Part shown: positions 34,714 to 44,425 of the stretch, piece after piece
How the letters are laid out: every line of letters begins with the position of its first letter
Numbering within the stretch: position 1 is the first letter of the stretch
Assembly (NCBI RefSeq): GCF_041725775.1
Contig: NZ_JBEUEL010000005.1
Coordinates: 1 to 64,000, forward strand
Length of the DNA: 64,000 bases
Direction of reading: 5' to 3'
DNA from: Pueribacillus sp041725775
GTDB lineage: Bacteria; Bacillota; Bacilli; Bacillales; UBA6769
The notes under the pieces: generated by a model
Seen by the model: only the letters and a program-made list of their open reading frames with translations
Told to the model about the DNA's origin: nothing
Database searches by the model: none
Translations under genes and position numbers: made by a program

Positions 34714-35874
34714 ATGAAATTAACCGATATATCCGTTGCTTTACTAATCAGTTTACTATTATTTCTTTTTTTTCCAACACTGACCGATGCAAATGATATT
34801 GACGTTTCAGCAAAAAGTGCAATCTTAATCGAACAAGATTCAGGGCGAATTATATATGAAAAAGATGCAAACACAAAAAGCAGAATTGCGAGTATCACAA
34901 AGATTATGACCGCAATCATTGCGATTGAATCAGGGAAATTAAACGAAAAAGTTAAAATTCATGAACATTTCACTAATATCGAGGGGTCAAGTATCTATCT
35001 CGAAGAAGGTGAACTCATTACACTTGAAGATTTAGTTTATGGATTAATGCTCCGTTCTGGTAATGATGCTGCTATTGCTATAGCAAATTACGTCGGTGGA
35101 AGTGTTGATGGTTTCGTTTATTTGATGAATGAAAAAGCAGAAGAATTAGGAATGTCCAATACGATGTTCGCAAACCCTCATGGTTTAGACGATAGTGAGC
35201 ACCATTATTCGACAGCGTATGATATGGCAATACTAACGAAATATGCGATGAACAATGAAACGTTCAATAAAATATTTGGAGCAAAAAACTATAAATCATA
35301 TACATTCAATGAGGAAGAAAAAGTACGTTATTGGAAAAATAAAAACAAGCTATTAACAGGGTTATATGAATATTCTACTGGCGGGAAAACAGGGTATACA
35401 AAAAGAGCAAAACGGACTCTCGTGTCAAGTGCACACAAAAATAATATGACGTTAATTGCTGTCACATTAAATGCGCCTAATGACTGGAATGACCATATTC
35501 ATATGTTTGAGTACGCATTTCAAAATTATGAGAAGGTAAAACTAATCAATCCCGGTAAATATAAACAAATTAAGGACCGTTTTTATAAAAACAAACTAAC
35601 GATAAAACATCCTGTATACTATCCTCTCACACTAGAAGAACAGGAACATTTGAGCTCTTCATTGTACTTATATAAACCACCTAAAGAGGATGAGTGGGCA
35701 GAAAACGGCGTACCGGAGCCTGTCGGGCGGATAAACATCATGCTTGATGAGGAAGAAATTGCTTCCGTACCACTTTTTTTTGATGGAAACCCAATAAACA
35801 ATCATAATGATGGCCTTTTAAATAAAATAAAAAGCTTATTCTTTTTTGTTTCAAAGGTTGATCCATATGATTAA
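34714..35874 (+). CDS. dacB: Sporulation D-alanyl-D-alanine carboxypeptidase DacB
   Basis: A 386-residue penicillin-binding protein (PBP5*) that trims cortex peptidoglycan from the mother-cell side. Signal peptide (about 1-26) and active-site motifs Ser60-Ile-Thr-Lys63, SGN (115-117) and KTG (225-227) are present. Linkage to spmA and spmB is characteristic and separates it from the DacF copy at 15.3 kb. It overlaps spmA. Confidence 0.94.
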   Translation: MKLTDISVALLISLLLFLFFPTLTDANDIDVSAKSAILIEQDSGRIIYEKDANTKSRIASITKIMTAIIAIESGKLNEKVKIHEHFTNIEGSSIYLEEGELITLEDLVYGLMLRSGNDAAIAIANYVGGSVDGFVYLMNEKAEELGMSNTMFANPHGLDDSEHHYSTAYDMAILTKYAMNNETFNKIFGAKNYKSYTFNEEEKVRYWKNKNKLLTGLYEYSTGGKTGYTKRAKRTLVSSAHKNNMTLIAVTLNAPNDWNDHIHMFEYAFQNYEKVKLINPGKYKQIKDRFYKNKLTIKHPVYYPLTLEEQEHLSSSLYLYKPPKEDEWAENGVPEPVGRINIMLDEEEIASVPLFFDGNPINNHNDGLLNKIKSLFFFVSKVDPYD

Positions 35875-36460
35875 TATCATATGGATGCTCTTGTTCATCA
35901 TTGGGTTTCTTTATGCCGCTTTTAATGGAACAATGGAAGAGGTCAACAAAGCCATTTTTGACGGTGGAAAAGAAGCTGTAGCCGTTTCAATTGGACTCAT
36001 TAGTGTACTCGTATTTTGGCTCGGCATTATGAGAATAGGAGAAGAGGCTGGTTTACTAAAGAAATTAGCAATTTTATTTCAACCATTGGCAAAAAGATTA
36101 TTTCCAGATGTTCCAAATCAACACCCCGCTATGGGTTATATTGTTTCCAATATGGCGGCAAATATATTTGGACTCGGAAATGCTGCAACGCCAATGGGAA
36201 TAAAAGCAATGGAACAATTAAAACGATTAAATGGTGGTAAAGAGTCAGCTAGTCGCTCAATGATTACATTTCTCGCACTCAACACTTCAAGTTTAACACT
36301 CATTCCAACTACAGTTATTGCAATTCGGATGCAATATGATTCGCAATCACCGACAGAGATTGTAGGTACTACCATTGCTGCAACACTTTTATCAACGACT
36401 GCAGCAATTTTAATCGATCGATATTTCTACTATCGACGAAAAAGGAGGGGCAAAGAGTGA
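35867..36460 (+). CDS. spmA: Spore maturation protein A
   Basis: A 197-residue membrane protein of the nucleoside-recognition (Gate) family, with segments IIWMLLFIIGFLYAAF, VSIGLISVLVFWLGIMR and others, and NMAANIFGLGNAATPMG. Together with SpmB it promotes dehydration of the spore core. The ATG at 35867 overlaps the dacB stop; an in-frame TTG upstream has no ribosome binding site. Confidence 0.93.
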   Translation: MINIIWMLLFIIGFLYAAFNGTMEEVNKAIFDGGKEAVAVSIGLISVLVFWLGIMRIGEEAGLLKKLAILFQPLAKRLFPDVPNQHPAMGYIVSNMAANIFGLGNAATPMGIKAMEQLKRLNGGKESASRSMITFLALNTSSLTLIPTTVIAIRMQYDSQSPTEIVGTTIAATLLSTTAAILIDRYFYYRRKRRGKE

Positions 36461-36984
36461 TTGCGTTAATTTCAATTTGGCTCATTCCTTTATTTATCGT
36501 GTTTATTTTAATGTATGGCACATATAAAAAAATTCCTACCTATGAAACCTTTGTGGACGGTGGAAAAGAAGGCTTAAAAATTGCGATTCAGCTCATTCCA
36601 TTTCTCGTAGGGATGTTAGTCGCTATCAGTGTGTTTCGAGCTTCAGGAGCAATGGATGCGATTATTCAATTCATTCAGCCCGTCCTCTCAATATTTGGTG
36701 TCCCTGCTGATATCATGCCGCTAGCACTTATGCGTCCAATATCGGGTACAGGCGCACTTGCAATCACAACTGATTTAATCGCGACTCATGGACCTGATTC
36801 ATTTATTGGTCGACTTGCATCAACGATGCAAGGAAGTACTGATACGACGTTGTATATATTAACTGTATACTTCGGATCAGTAGGTATTAAAAAAATGGGA
36901 GATGCGTTAAAAGTCGGTTTATTAGCAGATGCCGTCGGAATAATCGCTTCAATTATCATCGTTTCACTCGTATTTTCGATTTAA
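36457..36984 (+). CDS. spmB: Spore maturation protein B
   Basis: A 175-residue membrane protein paralogous to SpmA (GGKEGLKIAIQLIPFLVGML, RPISGTGAL, QGSTDTTLYIL). GTG at 36457 follows AAGGAGGGG and overlaps the spmA stop. Standard dacB-spmA-spmB operon. Confidence 0.94.
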   Translation: MIALISIWLIPLFIVFILMYGTYKKIPTYETFVDGGKEGLKIAIQLIPFLVGMLVAISVFRASGAMDAIIQFIQPVLSIFGVPADIMPLALMRPISGTGALAITTDLIATHGPDSFIGRLASTMQGSTDTTLYILTVYFGSVGIKKMGDALKVGLLADAVGIIASIIIVSLVFSI

Positions 36985-37036
36985 CAACTTGAGGAATAAA
37001 AAAGACAAGCGTATGATGTTAACTGAGGTGAAATAG

Positions 37037-37762
37037 ATGGAGCGTCTTCAAAAAATCATTGCACAAGCAGGGATAACTTCAAGAAGAAAAGCAGAAGATT
37101 TAATTCGTAAAGGAAAAGTAAAAGTAAATGGAAAAGTTATAACCGAATTAGGTACAAAAGTAAGCATAAAAGATGCAATAGATGTCAACGGCATTCGTGT
37201 TGAACGAGAAGAACCTGTTTATTTTTTACTATATAAACCTAAATCCGTCATCTCAAGTGTAAAAGATGACAGAGGTAGAAAAGTAGTCACTGATTTTATA
37301 CCAACAGAAAAACGAATTTTCCCAATTGGCCGACTCGACTATGATACATCGGGTGTTCTTTTGTTAACGAACGATGGAAACTTTGCCCACCAGCTTATGC
37401 ATCCGAAATTTGAAATTGAAAAAACATACATCGCAAAAGTTAAAGGAATCATTGAAAATGAAGCAATAAATCGATTAAAAAAAGGAATACATTTAGAAGA
37501 TGGAAAAACAACACCAGCAAAAGTAAGGATCATTTCACAAAATCGTAAAAATCAAACTTCAATTGTTGAATTGAAAATTCATGAAGGTAAAAATCGACAA
37601 GTAAAGCGAATGCTAGAAGCTGTTGGATATCCAATTTTGAAATTAAAACGGGAGCAGTTTGCATTTTTGGATTGTGATGGAATGACCCCTGGTGAATACC
37701 GTGAATTAAGCCCTAAAGAAGTAAAGCAGTTAATTGCTCTCGCAATGAAAAAAACGAGATAA
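37037..37762 (+). CDS. rluB: Ribosomal large subunit pseudouridine synthase B
   Basis: A 241-residue RsuA/RluB-type enzyme modifying 23S rRNA. The N-terminal S4 RNA-binding domain (1-60) is followed by the synthase domain with catalytic Asp101 in GRLDYDTSG and the KNRQVKRMLEAVG motif. It follows spmB as in B. subtilis and has its own terminator. Confidence 0.94.
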   Translation: MERLQKIIAQAGITSRRKAEDLIRKGKVKVNGKVITELGTKVSIKDAIDVNGIRVEREEPVYFLLYKPKSVISSVKDDRGRKVVTDFIPTEKRIFPIGRLDYDTSGVLLLTNDGNFAHQLMHPKFEIEKTYIAKVKGIIENEAINRLKKGIHLEDGKTTPAKVRIISQNRKNQTSIVELKIHEGKNRQVKRMLEAVGYPILKLKREQFAFLDCDGMTPGEYRELSPKEVKQLIALAMKKTR

Positions 37763-37795
37763 AATCCTTTTCGTACATTAGGATTTTATCTTTTT
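37759..37795 (+). terminator. Terminator after rluB
   Basis: ATAAAATCCT (37759-37768) pairs with AGGATTTTAT (37780-37789), followed by CTTTTT. Confidence 0.88.
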
Positions 37796-37934
37796 CTTTT
37801 ATATATCACGAAGTGATGAAATTCGTGCAGCTTCTTGTAAAATTTTGTTGATTTTATGTTACATTTCTTTATATTTTTACTCAAATAAGCTATATTTAAA
37901 CTAAGAGTGAATAAATATTCAGGAGGAAATTCCA

Positions 37935-38651
37935 TTGGAAAAAGAAGCGAAATTGTTAGTCGTCGATGATGAAGAAAGAATTCGCAGGCTACTAAAAATG
38001 TATTTGGAACGTGAAAATTACGAAATTGTAGAAGCTGAAGATGGAGAAGAAGCACTTGAGAAAGCGTTAAGTGAAGATTTCGATCTAATTTTATTAGATT
38101 TAATGCTACCTGGTATAGATGGAATCGAAGTTTGTCAACAGCTTCGTGAAAAAAAAGCAACTCCTGTCATTATGTTGACAGCAAAAGGTGAAGAAACAAA
38201 TCGCGTACAAGGGTTTGAAGTTGGTGCAGATGACTATATCGTTAAACCGTTCAGCCCAAGAGAAGTCGTTTTAAGAGTAAAAGCATTATTAAGACGAGCC
38301 TCGACTACAAAATTTTTACAAACGGATACGATGATGAAAAATGTTCTCGTTTTCCCACATTTAACAATTGATCACGATGCTCACCGCGTGACGACAGATA
38401 ATCAAGAAATTAATCTCACCCCTAAAGAGTATGAGTTGCTTTACTATTTAGCAAAGTCACCTGACAAAGTTTTTACACGTGAGGAATTATTAAAAGACGT
38501 ATGGAATTACGAATTTTTCGGTGATTTGCGAACAGTGGATACCCATATAAAAAGATTGAGAGAAAAATTAACAAGTGTGTCACCTGATGCTGCAAAAATG
38601 ATCGCAACGGTGTGGGGTGTCGGCTACAAATTTGAGGTAATTAACGACTAA
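37935..38651 (+). CDS. resD: Response regulator ResD
   Basis: A 238-residue OmpR-family regulator of respiration and oxygen-limited growth. Receiver: Asp11-Asp12, phospho-acceptor Asp55 (LLDLMLPG), Lys104; C-terminal winged helix ends VWGVGYKFE. TTG at 37935 follows AGGAGG. Coupled to resE by a 1-base overlap. In B. subtilis resA-resB-resC precede it; here rluB does. Confidence 0.9.
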   Translation: MEKEAKLLVVDDEERIRRLLKMYLERENYEIVEAEDGEEALEKALSEDFDLILLDLMLPGIDGIEVCQQLREKKATPVIMLTAKGEETNRVQGFEVGADDYIVKPFSPREVVLRVKALLRRASTTKFLQTDTMMKNVLVFPHLTIDHDAHRVTTDNQEINLTPKEYELLYYLAKSPDKVFTREELLKDVWNYEFFGDLRTVDTHIKRLREKLTSVSPDAAKMIATVWGVGYKFEVIND

Positions 38652-40435
38652 TGTTTTGGAATAGCGTCGTTTTTAAGCTTTGGTATACGATTATCTTATT
38701 TTTTTCTGTCGTATTATTTATCCTCACGATTTTATTATTAGAGTTTTTTCAAACATTCCATTTAAATAGCGCTGAGGAGCAATTGACGAAATTAGCGGAT
38801 AAAGTAGCCGTCGTAATGGAAACGTACGAAGATTATCGGATGGCACTTTCAACCGCATGGGAAATCGTTGATGCTTCATCAGCGCGCTTTGTCATTATAG
38901 CTAGTAAAGATCAATATTGGTACTCACCAAACCCAGCAAATATCGAAAGTTTGCCAATCAAGCTTTTTTTCGAAAATGAACATTTGTCAAAAGTCATCAA
39001 TGAACAAGAGAAAGTTGTTATCGAAGGTTACTTTCCTAGCGAAAATGACACAACTGAAACGAACAATGAAGTCATTATTGTTGGCGTTCCCCTTTCAATG
39101 CAACCAAATAAAAATGGGGGTGTCTTTCTTTATCAATCTTTGGATGTCGTTCAAAATACGATGGAGCAAGTAAAACGAATTATTTATATTTCTGCAGGAA
39201 TTGCCATTGTTTTAACGACTGTTTTCGCTTTCTTTTTATCAACACGAATAAACGCCCCGTTAAGAAAAATGAAAGAAGCTGCAACAAATGCTGCAAAAGG
39301 AAAGTTCAATACGAATATTCCGATTGTTACAAGAGACGAAATTGGTGAATTAGCTAGTGCATTTAATCAGATGGCGAAAGAAATTCGAACGAATATCGAG
39401 GCGTTAAATCAAGAAAAGGAACAGCTTTCCGGTATATTAAGCAGTATGGCTGATGGAGTCATTACGTTTGACAGAACGGGACAAATATTGCAAACAAATC
39501 CACCAGCAGAGCGATTTTTACAAGCTTGGTATTATGAACAAGGAATGCATGACTTAAATCTTATAAATATTCCAAGTGAAATTAAAAAGTTGTTTCAGAA
39601 AGTCGTTTCATTAGAAAAAGAACAACTTGCCGAAGTATCGATGCAAGGAAGAACGTGGGTTGTCGTTATGACACCATTATATAGCCGTTCTTATGTTCGC
39701 GGCGCTGTCGCAGTATTACGTGATATGACTGAAGAACGGCGAATGGATAAACTACGCGAAGATTTTATCGCAAACGTATCCCATGAATTGCGTACTCCAA
39801 TCGCTCTACTACAAGGTTACAGTGAGGCAATCGTAGACAATGTAGCAGGGAGCGAGGAAGAAAATCGAGAACTCGGTAAAATTATTTATGAAGAATCTTT
39901 ACGAATGGGAAGACTTGTAAACGAATTGCTCGATCTTGCGAGAATGGAAACGGGAAATATTCAACTAATGCTAAATGAAGTTGAAATCATGGCATTTTCG
40001 GAAAGGGTAACACGAAAGTTTCAGGCGATGGCTAAAGAACAAGGAATTTCTCTCACGTTACAATTAGGAGAAGACAATAAAATATATATGCGTATCGATT
40101 CAGATCGGATTGAGCAAGTGTTAACAAACTTAATTGATAATGCGATTCGACATACAAATGAAGGCGGCAAAGTAGTTGTACGCGTTGAAGCCGTTTCTAC
40201 TGGTATAAAATATGAAATCGAAGATAGTGGTTCAGGAATTCCTGAAGAAGATTTACCTTTCGTATTTGAACGGTTTTATAAAGCTGATAAAGCTCGTACA
40301 CGAGGTCGTTCTGGAACAGGGTTAGGACTAGCAATTGCTAAAAACATCGTAGAATCTCACGGTGGACAAATATATGTTCATAGTATAATAAACAAAGGGA
40401 CAACGTTTTCTTTTTTCTTGCCTTTTCACACGTGA
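38651..40435 (+). CDS. resE: Sensor histidine kinase ResE
   Basis: A 594-residue membrane kinase. Two membrane segments flank an extracytoplasmic sensor (about 30-170), then HAMP (about 195-247), PAS (about 260-360), the HisKA domain with phospho-acceptor His378 (VSHELRTP) and the HATPase domain (NLIDNAIRH, DSGSGIPEED, GTGLGLAIAKNI). Pair order and architecture fit ResE. Confidence 0.9.
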   Translation: MFWNSVVFKLWYTIILFFSVVLFILTILLLEFFQTFHLNSAEEQLTKLADKVAVVMETYEDYRMALSTAWEIVDASSARFVIIASKDQYWYSPNPANIESLPIKLFFENEHLSKVINEQEKVVIEGYFPSENDTTETNNEVIIVGVPLSMQPNKNGGVFLYQSLDVVQNTMEQVKRIIYISAGIAIVLTTVFAFFLSTRINAPLRKMKEAATNAAKGKFNTNIPIVTRDEIGELASAFNQMAKEIRTNIEALNQEKEQLSGILSSMADGVITFDRTGQILQTNPPAERFLQAWYYEQGMHDLNLINIPSEIKKLFQKVVSLEKEQLAEVSMQGRTWVVVMTPLYSRSYVRGAVAVLRDMTEERRMDKLREDFIANVSHELRTPIALLQGYSEAIVDNVAGSEEENRELGKIIYEESLRMGRLVNELLDLARMETGNIQLMLNEVEIMAFSERVTRKFQAMAKEQGISLTLQLGEDNKIYMRIDSDRIEQVLTNLIDNAIRHTNEGGKVVVRVEAVSTGIKYEIEDSGSGIPEEDLPFVFERFYKADKARTRGRSGTGLGLAIAKNIVESHGGQIYVHSIINKGTTFSFFLPFHT

Positions 40436-40465
40436 AAGCCATCCATAGTGGATGGCTTTCTTTCA
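40434..40465 (+). terminator. Terminator after resDE
   Basis: GAAAGCCATCCA (40434-40445) pairs perfectly with TGGATGGCTTTC (40449-40460), followed by TTTC. Confidence 0.88.
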
Positions 40466-40578
40466 ATAGTAGAATAATTGTAATCGAAATGTAACGTAGT
40501 GAAAAGTTATAAAATGATTATTGTCTCCATACGCTAATAGCAAATAGTTCGACAAGCTATTAGAGGGGGCACTGTATC

Positions 40579-41292
40579 ATGAATGAGTTTATTAAACGTG
40601 TATTTCTCGCCATGGCAATGGCTGTTTGCATATCTCTATTATTCGTTGGAGTAAAAGTGACGAATGCTCAATCAAACAATAATTGGTATTGGCCAACTGA
40701 AGGAGTATTAACAGATACATTTGGCACCCGGGGTGGAACACATTACGGAATAGACATCGCCGCGGAAATTGGAACACCTGTTTACGCTTCTGAAAGTGGT
40801 AAAGTTGTGAAGTCATATTTTTCACATTCTTACGGTAATGTTATCTTCATTCAACATAAAAATGAAATGGAAACGGTGTACGCTCATTTACATAAACGTT
40901 TAGTAGCTGAAGGAGATACCGTAAAAAAAGGTGACCAAATTGGAGAAGTAGGTAACACAGGTCGTTCATCTGGAAGTCATTTACACTTTGAAGTCCATGA
41001 TGGTCCGTGGGATATTCATAAATCTACTGCAATTAATCCGCTTCTCGTTTTAAGTACTCAAGATGATAGTAAACTAGCGAATGAAGAAAAAGAAATCACT
41101 GTCTCGAAAGCGAATAGTAAATATGAATATATTAAACGTGAGACTATTACAGTACAAGAAGGAGATACATTGTGGGATCTATCGCAGAAATATGATATCG
41201 AAGTGAAAGATATTATGAAATGGAACAATTTAGACTCGTCTCTTATCCTTATCGGGCAGGAGCTCGTCATTCACAAGTTTGAAAAAATGTGA
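40579..41292 (+). CDS. Secreted M23 peptidase-like protein with LysM domain
   Basis: A 237-residue exported protein: signal peptide (about 1-31), a LytM/M23 domain with HYGIDIAAEIG and the HLHFEV metal motif, then a C-terminal LysM repeat (about 192-234, VQEGDTLWDLSQKYDI). It should act on cell-wall peptide crosslinks and bind peptidoglycan. Position after resE is where sigX-rsiX lies in B. subtilis. The specific physiological role is unknown. Confidence 0.86.
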   Translation: MNEFIKRVFLAMAMAVCISLLFVGVKVTNAQSNNNWYWPTEGVLTDTFGTRGGTHYGIDIAAEIGTPVYASESGKVVKSYFSHSYGNVIFIQHKNEMETVYAHLHKRLVAEGDTVKKGDQIGEVGNTGRSSGSHLHFEVHDGPWDIHKSTAINPLLVLSTQDDSKLANEEKEITVSKANSKYEYIKRETITVQEGDTLWDLSQKYDIEVKDIMKWNNLDSSLILIGQELVIHKFEKM

Positions 41293-41320
41293 AAGAGCCA
41301 ATCTGTCACAGATGGCTCTT
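41293..41320. terminator. Bidirectional terminator between M23/LysM gene and serA
   Basis: AAGAGCC (41293-41299) pairs with GGCTCTT (41314-41320), extended by ATCTG/CAGAT with one bulged A. Confidence 0.85.
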
Positions 41321-41331
41321 CCGACTTAACT

Positions 41332-42900
41332 TCAATCAATTCTTTTTATTGATGTAATCTCTTCAATTTTGGAAAGTGTTTCAAATGCTTCATTTGATAC
41401 AGGGTCATCAAATGATAACATCATAATGGCTTCTCCGCCAACTTCTTTTCGACCAACTTGCATTTCAGCGATATTCGTATTATGGTTACCTAAAATTTGT
41501 CCTACTTGACCAATGACGCCTGGCTTATCAATATGTTGAATGTAAATGAGATGTCCATGCGGATAAAAATCTATATTAAAGCCATTTAAGTTGACGATCC
41601 TTGGCCCATATTCTTTTACGTATGTTGCTTGCATTGTAAAGTTATTATTTTCACCAGTGACATTCACGTTAATTAAATTGGAATATCCTTTCGATTTTTT
41701 TGAATGTTTTTCACCGTATTCGATACCACGTTCCTTGGCAACTGTTGGGGAGTTTACTTCGTTTACAGGTGTGTCTACTCGGTGAGCGAGAAATCCTGCT
41801 AGTAAGCTCCGTGTAATAACACTCGTTTCTAACTGCGTAATTTCTCCAGCGTACGTGACTTCAATTGCTTGAACAGGTACATTCATACACTGAGAAAGAA
41901 TTGAACCCATCGTTTTCGTTAATTGATAGTAAGGTTGAACTTTTTGGAACAATTCATTTGAGATTGTCGGTAAATTGATCGAATTTTTAATCGGATTTCC
42001 ATTAAGAAATTCAAGCACTTCTTCAGAAACTTGAGAAGCTACGTTCAATTGTGCTTCTTTTGTAGAAGCCGCAATATGTGGTGTAGCAATGAAATTGTTT
42101 AATTGAAGAAGAGGATGGTCACCTGGAGGTTCATTTTCAAAGACGTCGAATGCCGCCCCAGCAACATGACCAGTTTCTAAATATTTAACAAGTGCTTGTT
42201 CATCAATAATTCCACCACGCGCACAATTAATTAGAAGAACACCTTCTTTAGTTTTCCCTAAATTGTGTTCACCAATTAACCCTTTTGTTTCTTTCGTTAA
42301 TGGGGTATGCACAGTTATAATATCCGCGTTTTCTAAGACTTCATCTAATGTATTTGCTGTAACACCAAGTTCTTTTGCACGCTCATCTGTTAAAAATGGG
42401 TCGTATACGAACAGATTCATACCGAATGCACGAGCCCTTACCGCTAATTCTGAACCAATTCTTCCAAAACCAATAATGCCTAAACTTTTCTTATATAATT
42501 CTGTTCCTAAAAATGCTTTCCGATCCCATTTTCCATCTTTAAGCGATTGATTAGCTTGTGGAATCATACGAGCAAGTGATGCAATCATTGCAAACGTATG
42601 TTCACAAGTGGAAATCGTGTTTCCATCTGGGGCATTTATAACAACGATTCCTCGTTTTGTTGCAGCGCTTATATCGATGTTATCAACACCTACACCTGCT
42701 CTCGCAACTATTTTTAGATTTTCCATCTTATCCATGAGTTCCTCGGTCACTTTTGTACCGCTGCGAACTAAGAGAGCGTCGTACTTTTGTAAATCTTCTA
42801 CCTCGTCAACATGACGCTGTACGCACGTAATTTGTTTGCTTTCTAATAATGGTCGTAGACCCTCTTCACTCATTGAATCTGAAACTAGAATGTGAAACAA
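41332..42900 (-). CDS. serA: D-3-phosphoglycerate dehydrogenase
   Basis: A 522-residue enzyme for the first step of serine synthesis. The split substrate domain (1-100 and about 285-320) encloses the NAD-binding Rossmann domain (GFGRIGSELAVRARAFG, NCARGGIIDEQAL, HIAAST); an intervening domain and a C-terminal ACT domain (HIDKPGVIGQVGQIL) allow serine control. It is 21 bases behind ppa on the same strand. Confidence 0.96.
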   Translation of the reverse strand: MFHILVSDSMSEEGLRPLLESKQITCVQRHVDEVEDLQKYDALLVRSGTKVTEELMDKMENLKIVARAGVGVDNIDISAATKRGIVVINAPDGNTISTCEHTFAMIASLARMIPQANQSLKDGKWDRKAFLGTELYKKSLGIIGFGRIGSELAVRARAFGMNLFVYDPFLTDERAKELGVTANTLDEVLENADIITVHTPLTKETKGLIGEHNLGKTKEGVLLINCARGGIIDEQALVKYLETGHVAGAAFDVFENEPPGDHPLLQLNNFIATPHIAASTKEAQLNVASQVSEEVLEFLNGNPIKNSINLPTISNELFQKVQPYYQLTKTMGSILSQCMNVPVQAIEVTYAGEITQLETSVITRSLLAGFLAHRVDTPVNEVNSPTVAKERGIEYGEKHSKKSKGYSNLINVNVTGENNNFTMQATYVKEYGPRIVNLNGFNIDFYPHGHLIYIQHIDKPGVIGQVGQILGNHNTNIAEMQVGRKEVGGEAIMMLSFDDPVSNEAFETLSKIEEITSIKRID

Positions 42901-42921
42901 AATATCTCCACTCCTCTACGC

Positions 42922-43419
42922 TTAATTTTCTTCTTTAAATCGTGCGATACATTCATCAATCAGCTTTGCAGCTTTGTCAGCGTCTTCCCATCCTTCAATG
43001 ATCGTTTCTTTGTTCTCTAGATCTTTGTACACTCGGAAAAAGTGAGCAATTTCTTTAAGAACATGTTCTGGCATGTCTTCTAATTGGGTTACATGATCAA
43101 AACGTGGGTCATTGACAGGAACAGCGAGAAGCTTTTCATCTCTCCCTTTGTCATCACTCATATTTAGAAATCCAATCACTCGGGCATCAATAACACACCC
43201 CGGAAATGTTGGAAATGTCGTATAAACTAAAATATCGAGCGGATCACCATCAAGAGCTAACGTGTTTTCCAAATAACCGTATTCAGTTGGATAATGCATT
43301 GGTGAATATAGAACACGATCAAGTTTAAATTTGCCACTATCAGGGTCAAATTCGTATTTGTTTTGACTTCCAGTTGGGATTTCAATCACTGCTTCAACAA
43401 TCTTATTTTTAAAACCCAT
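42922..43419 (-). CDS. ppa: Inorganic pyrophosphatase, family I
   Basis: A 165-residue Mg-dependent pyrophosphatase. The signature DGDPLD (Asp57-Asp62) and the active-site residues of KYEFD and YPTEYGY identify family I. B. subtilis itself uses the unrelated Mn-dependent family II enzyme, so the choice of family is worth noting. It lies just upstream of serA in the same direction. Confidence 0.94.
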   Translation of the reverse strand: MGFKNKIVEAVIEIPTGSQNKYEFDPDSGKFKLDRVLYSPMHYPTEYGYLENTLALDGDPLDILVYTTFPTFPGCVIDARVIGFLNMSDDKGRDEKLLAVPVNDPRFDHVTQLEDMPEHVLKEIAHFFRVYKDLENKETIIEGWEDADKAAKLIDECIARFKEEN

Positions 43420-43561
43420 GACTTAAAAATCCTCCTCATTCTCTAAATACCAGTTTTAAATTACCGCTATATTATAGCAATTTCTTCATAGGAAGAAAAG
43501 GAACGTTTCAATTAAGAAGGTTAATATTTGTTTAAAATGACGCATAAAGTGGTTATAAGTA

Positions 43562-43588
43562 AAAAAGAAATCCCTTAAGGAATTTCTA
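43562..43588 (-). terminator. Terminator after ferredoxin gene
   Basis: AGAAAT/ATTTCT stem with an inner CCTTAAGG palindrome; on the minus strand TTTCTTTTTT follows. Confidence 0.8.
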
Positions 43589-43593
43589 ACAAT

Positions 43594-43842
43594 TTATTCA
43601 TATTTAAATGGATTGCCATCAAAAGCATGTTCAGCCATTTTAATTGAATCTGTCGGGCATCCTTCTAACGCATCATCAAGATCATCATATAATTCTTTAG
43701 GTATTGCAACGATTCCTTCGTTATTATCTACTATAACATAGGCAATGCCATCGTCATCATAGTCAAATATATCTGGAGCTGCAGCGCCACAAGCGCCGCA
43801 CGCAATACATGTATCTTGATCAACAATTGTAAATTTTGCCAA
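43594..43842 (-). CDS. fer: Ferredoxin, single [4Fe-4S] cluster
   Basis: An 82-residue acidic electron carrier with cluster ligands Cys12, Cys15, Cys18 and Cys62 (CIACGAC, GCPTDSI). Closely resembles the B. subtilis Fer protein in length and sequence. AGGAGG lies before the start. Possible uses include cytochrome P450 or desaturase partners; none is local. Confidence 0.95.
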   Translation of the reverse strand: MAKFTIVDQDTCIACGACGAAAPDIFDYDDDGIAYVIVDNNEGIVAIPKELYDDLDDALEGCPTDSIKMAEHAFDGNPFKYE

Positions 43843-44042
43843 TCACCAAACCTCCTCGCAGTTTGCTGATAGGTTAAGAATATCATAAATAAGAATAAGA
43901 GTAATCATTTTAATTTACTTTCATAACTTTAATCTAAAAAACAAATGTAACAATCTTACTAGTAATAAGAGAAAAAAAGAGTGAATCAAGGTATATGGGA
44001 TTATAAAGATTGAAAAGTATAACATTGGGGGAGGGACGTGCT

Positions 44043-44216
44043 TTGGAAGACCAAACGGACAAACTATCTATTGGACAAGGGTTACCTCCAAGAAGTGAAT
44101 TTCACCAAAATAGGAAAAAGGAACGTAAAAATACGCATCTCTATTTAACGAAATTAATGTTTTATTTATTTTTATTCTTTATCGGTTTTGTATTCATATA
44201 TTATCTGTCTTTTTAA
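44043..44216 (+). CDS. Small single-span membrane protein, unknown
   Basis: A 57-residue frame, TTG at 44043 with GGGGGAGGG 8 bases upstream. A hydrophilic N-terminal half (LPPRSEFHQNRKKERK) leads into one membrane segment (LMFYLFLFFIGFVFIYYLSF) at the C-terminus. I do not recognise a family. The good ribosome binding site argues that it is translated. Confidence 0.5.
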   Translation: MEDQTDKLSIGQGLPPRSEFHQNRKKERKNTHLYLTKLMFYLFLFFIGFVFIYYLSF

Positions 44217-44390
44217 GAGACTGTTCAACCAACCCGAGATGGCAAAGCTATAGTCTCTTCATCAACTTACTCTTCCCACCTTAAATATACTGATAAGGGG
44301 CGACCTTTTAACATTACTTAAAAATAGCCCTCTACCATTTTGCGTCGTGGTATCACAGTCGCAGTGTGTTATGTACGAACAGGTCATTAA

Positions 44391-44425
44391 AAAGCTCCAG
44401 CAAAAATAATACCGGAGCTTTGAAC
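44391..44425. terminator. Terminator of the minus-strand small gene
   Basis: AAAGCTCC (44391-44398) pairs with GGAGCTTT (44414-44421). It lies directly behind the minus-strand frame at 44426 and near the end of the plus-strand small gene. Confidence 0.7.
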
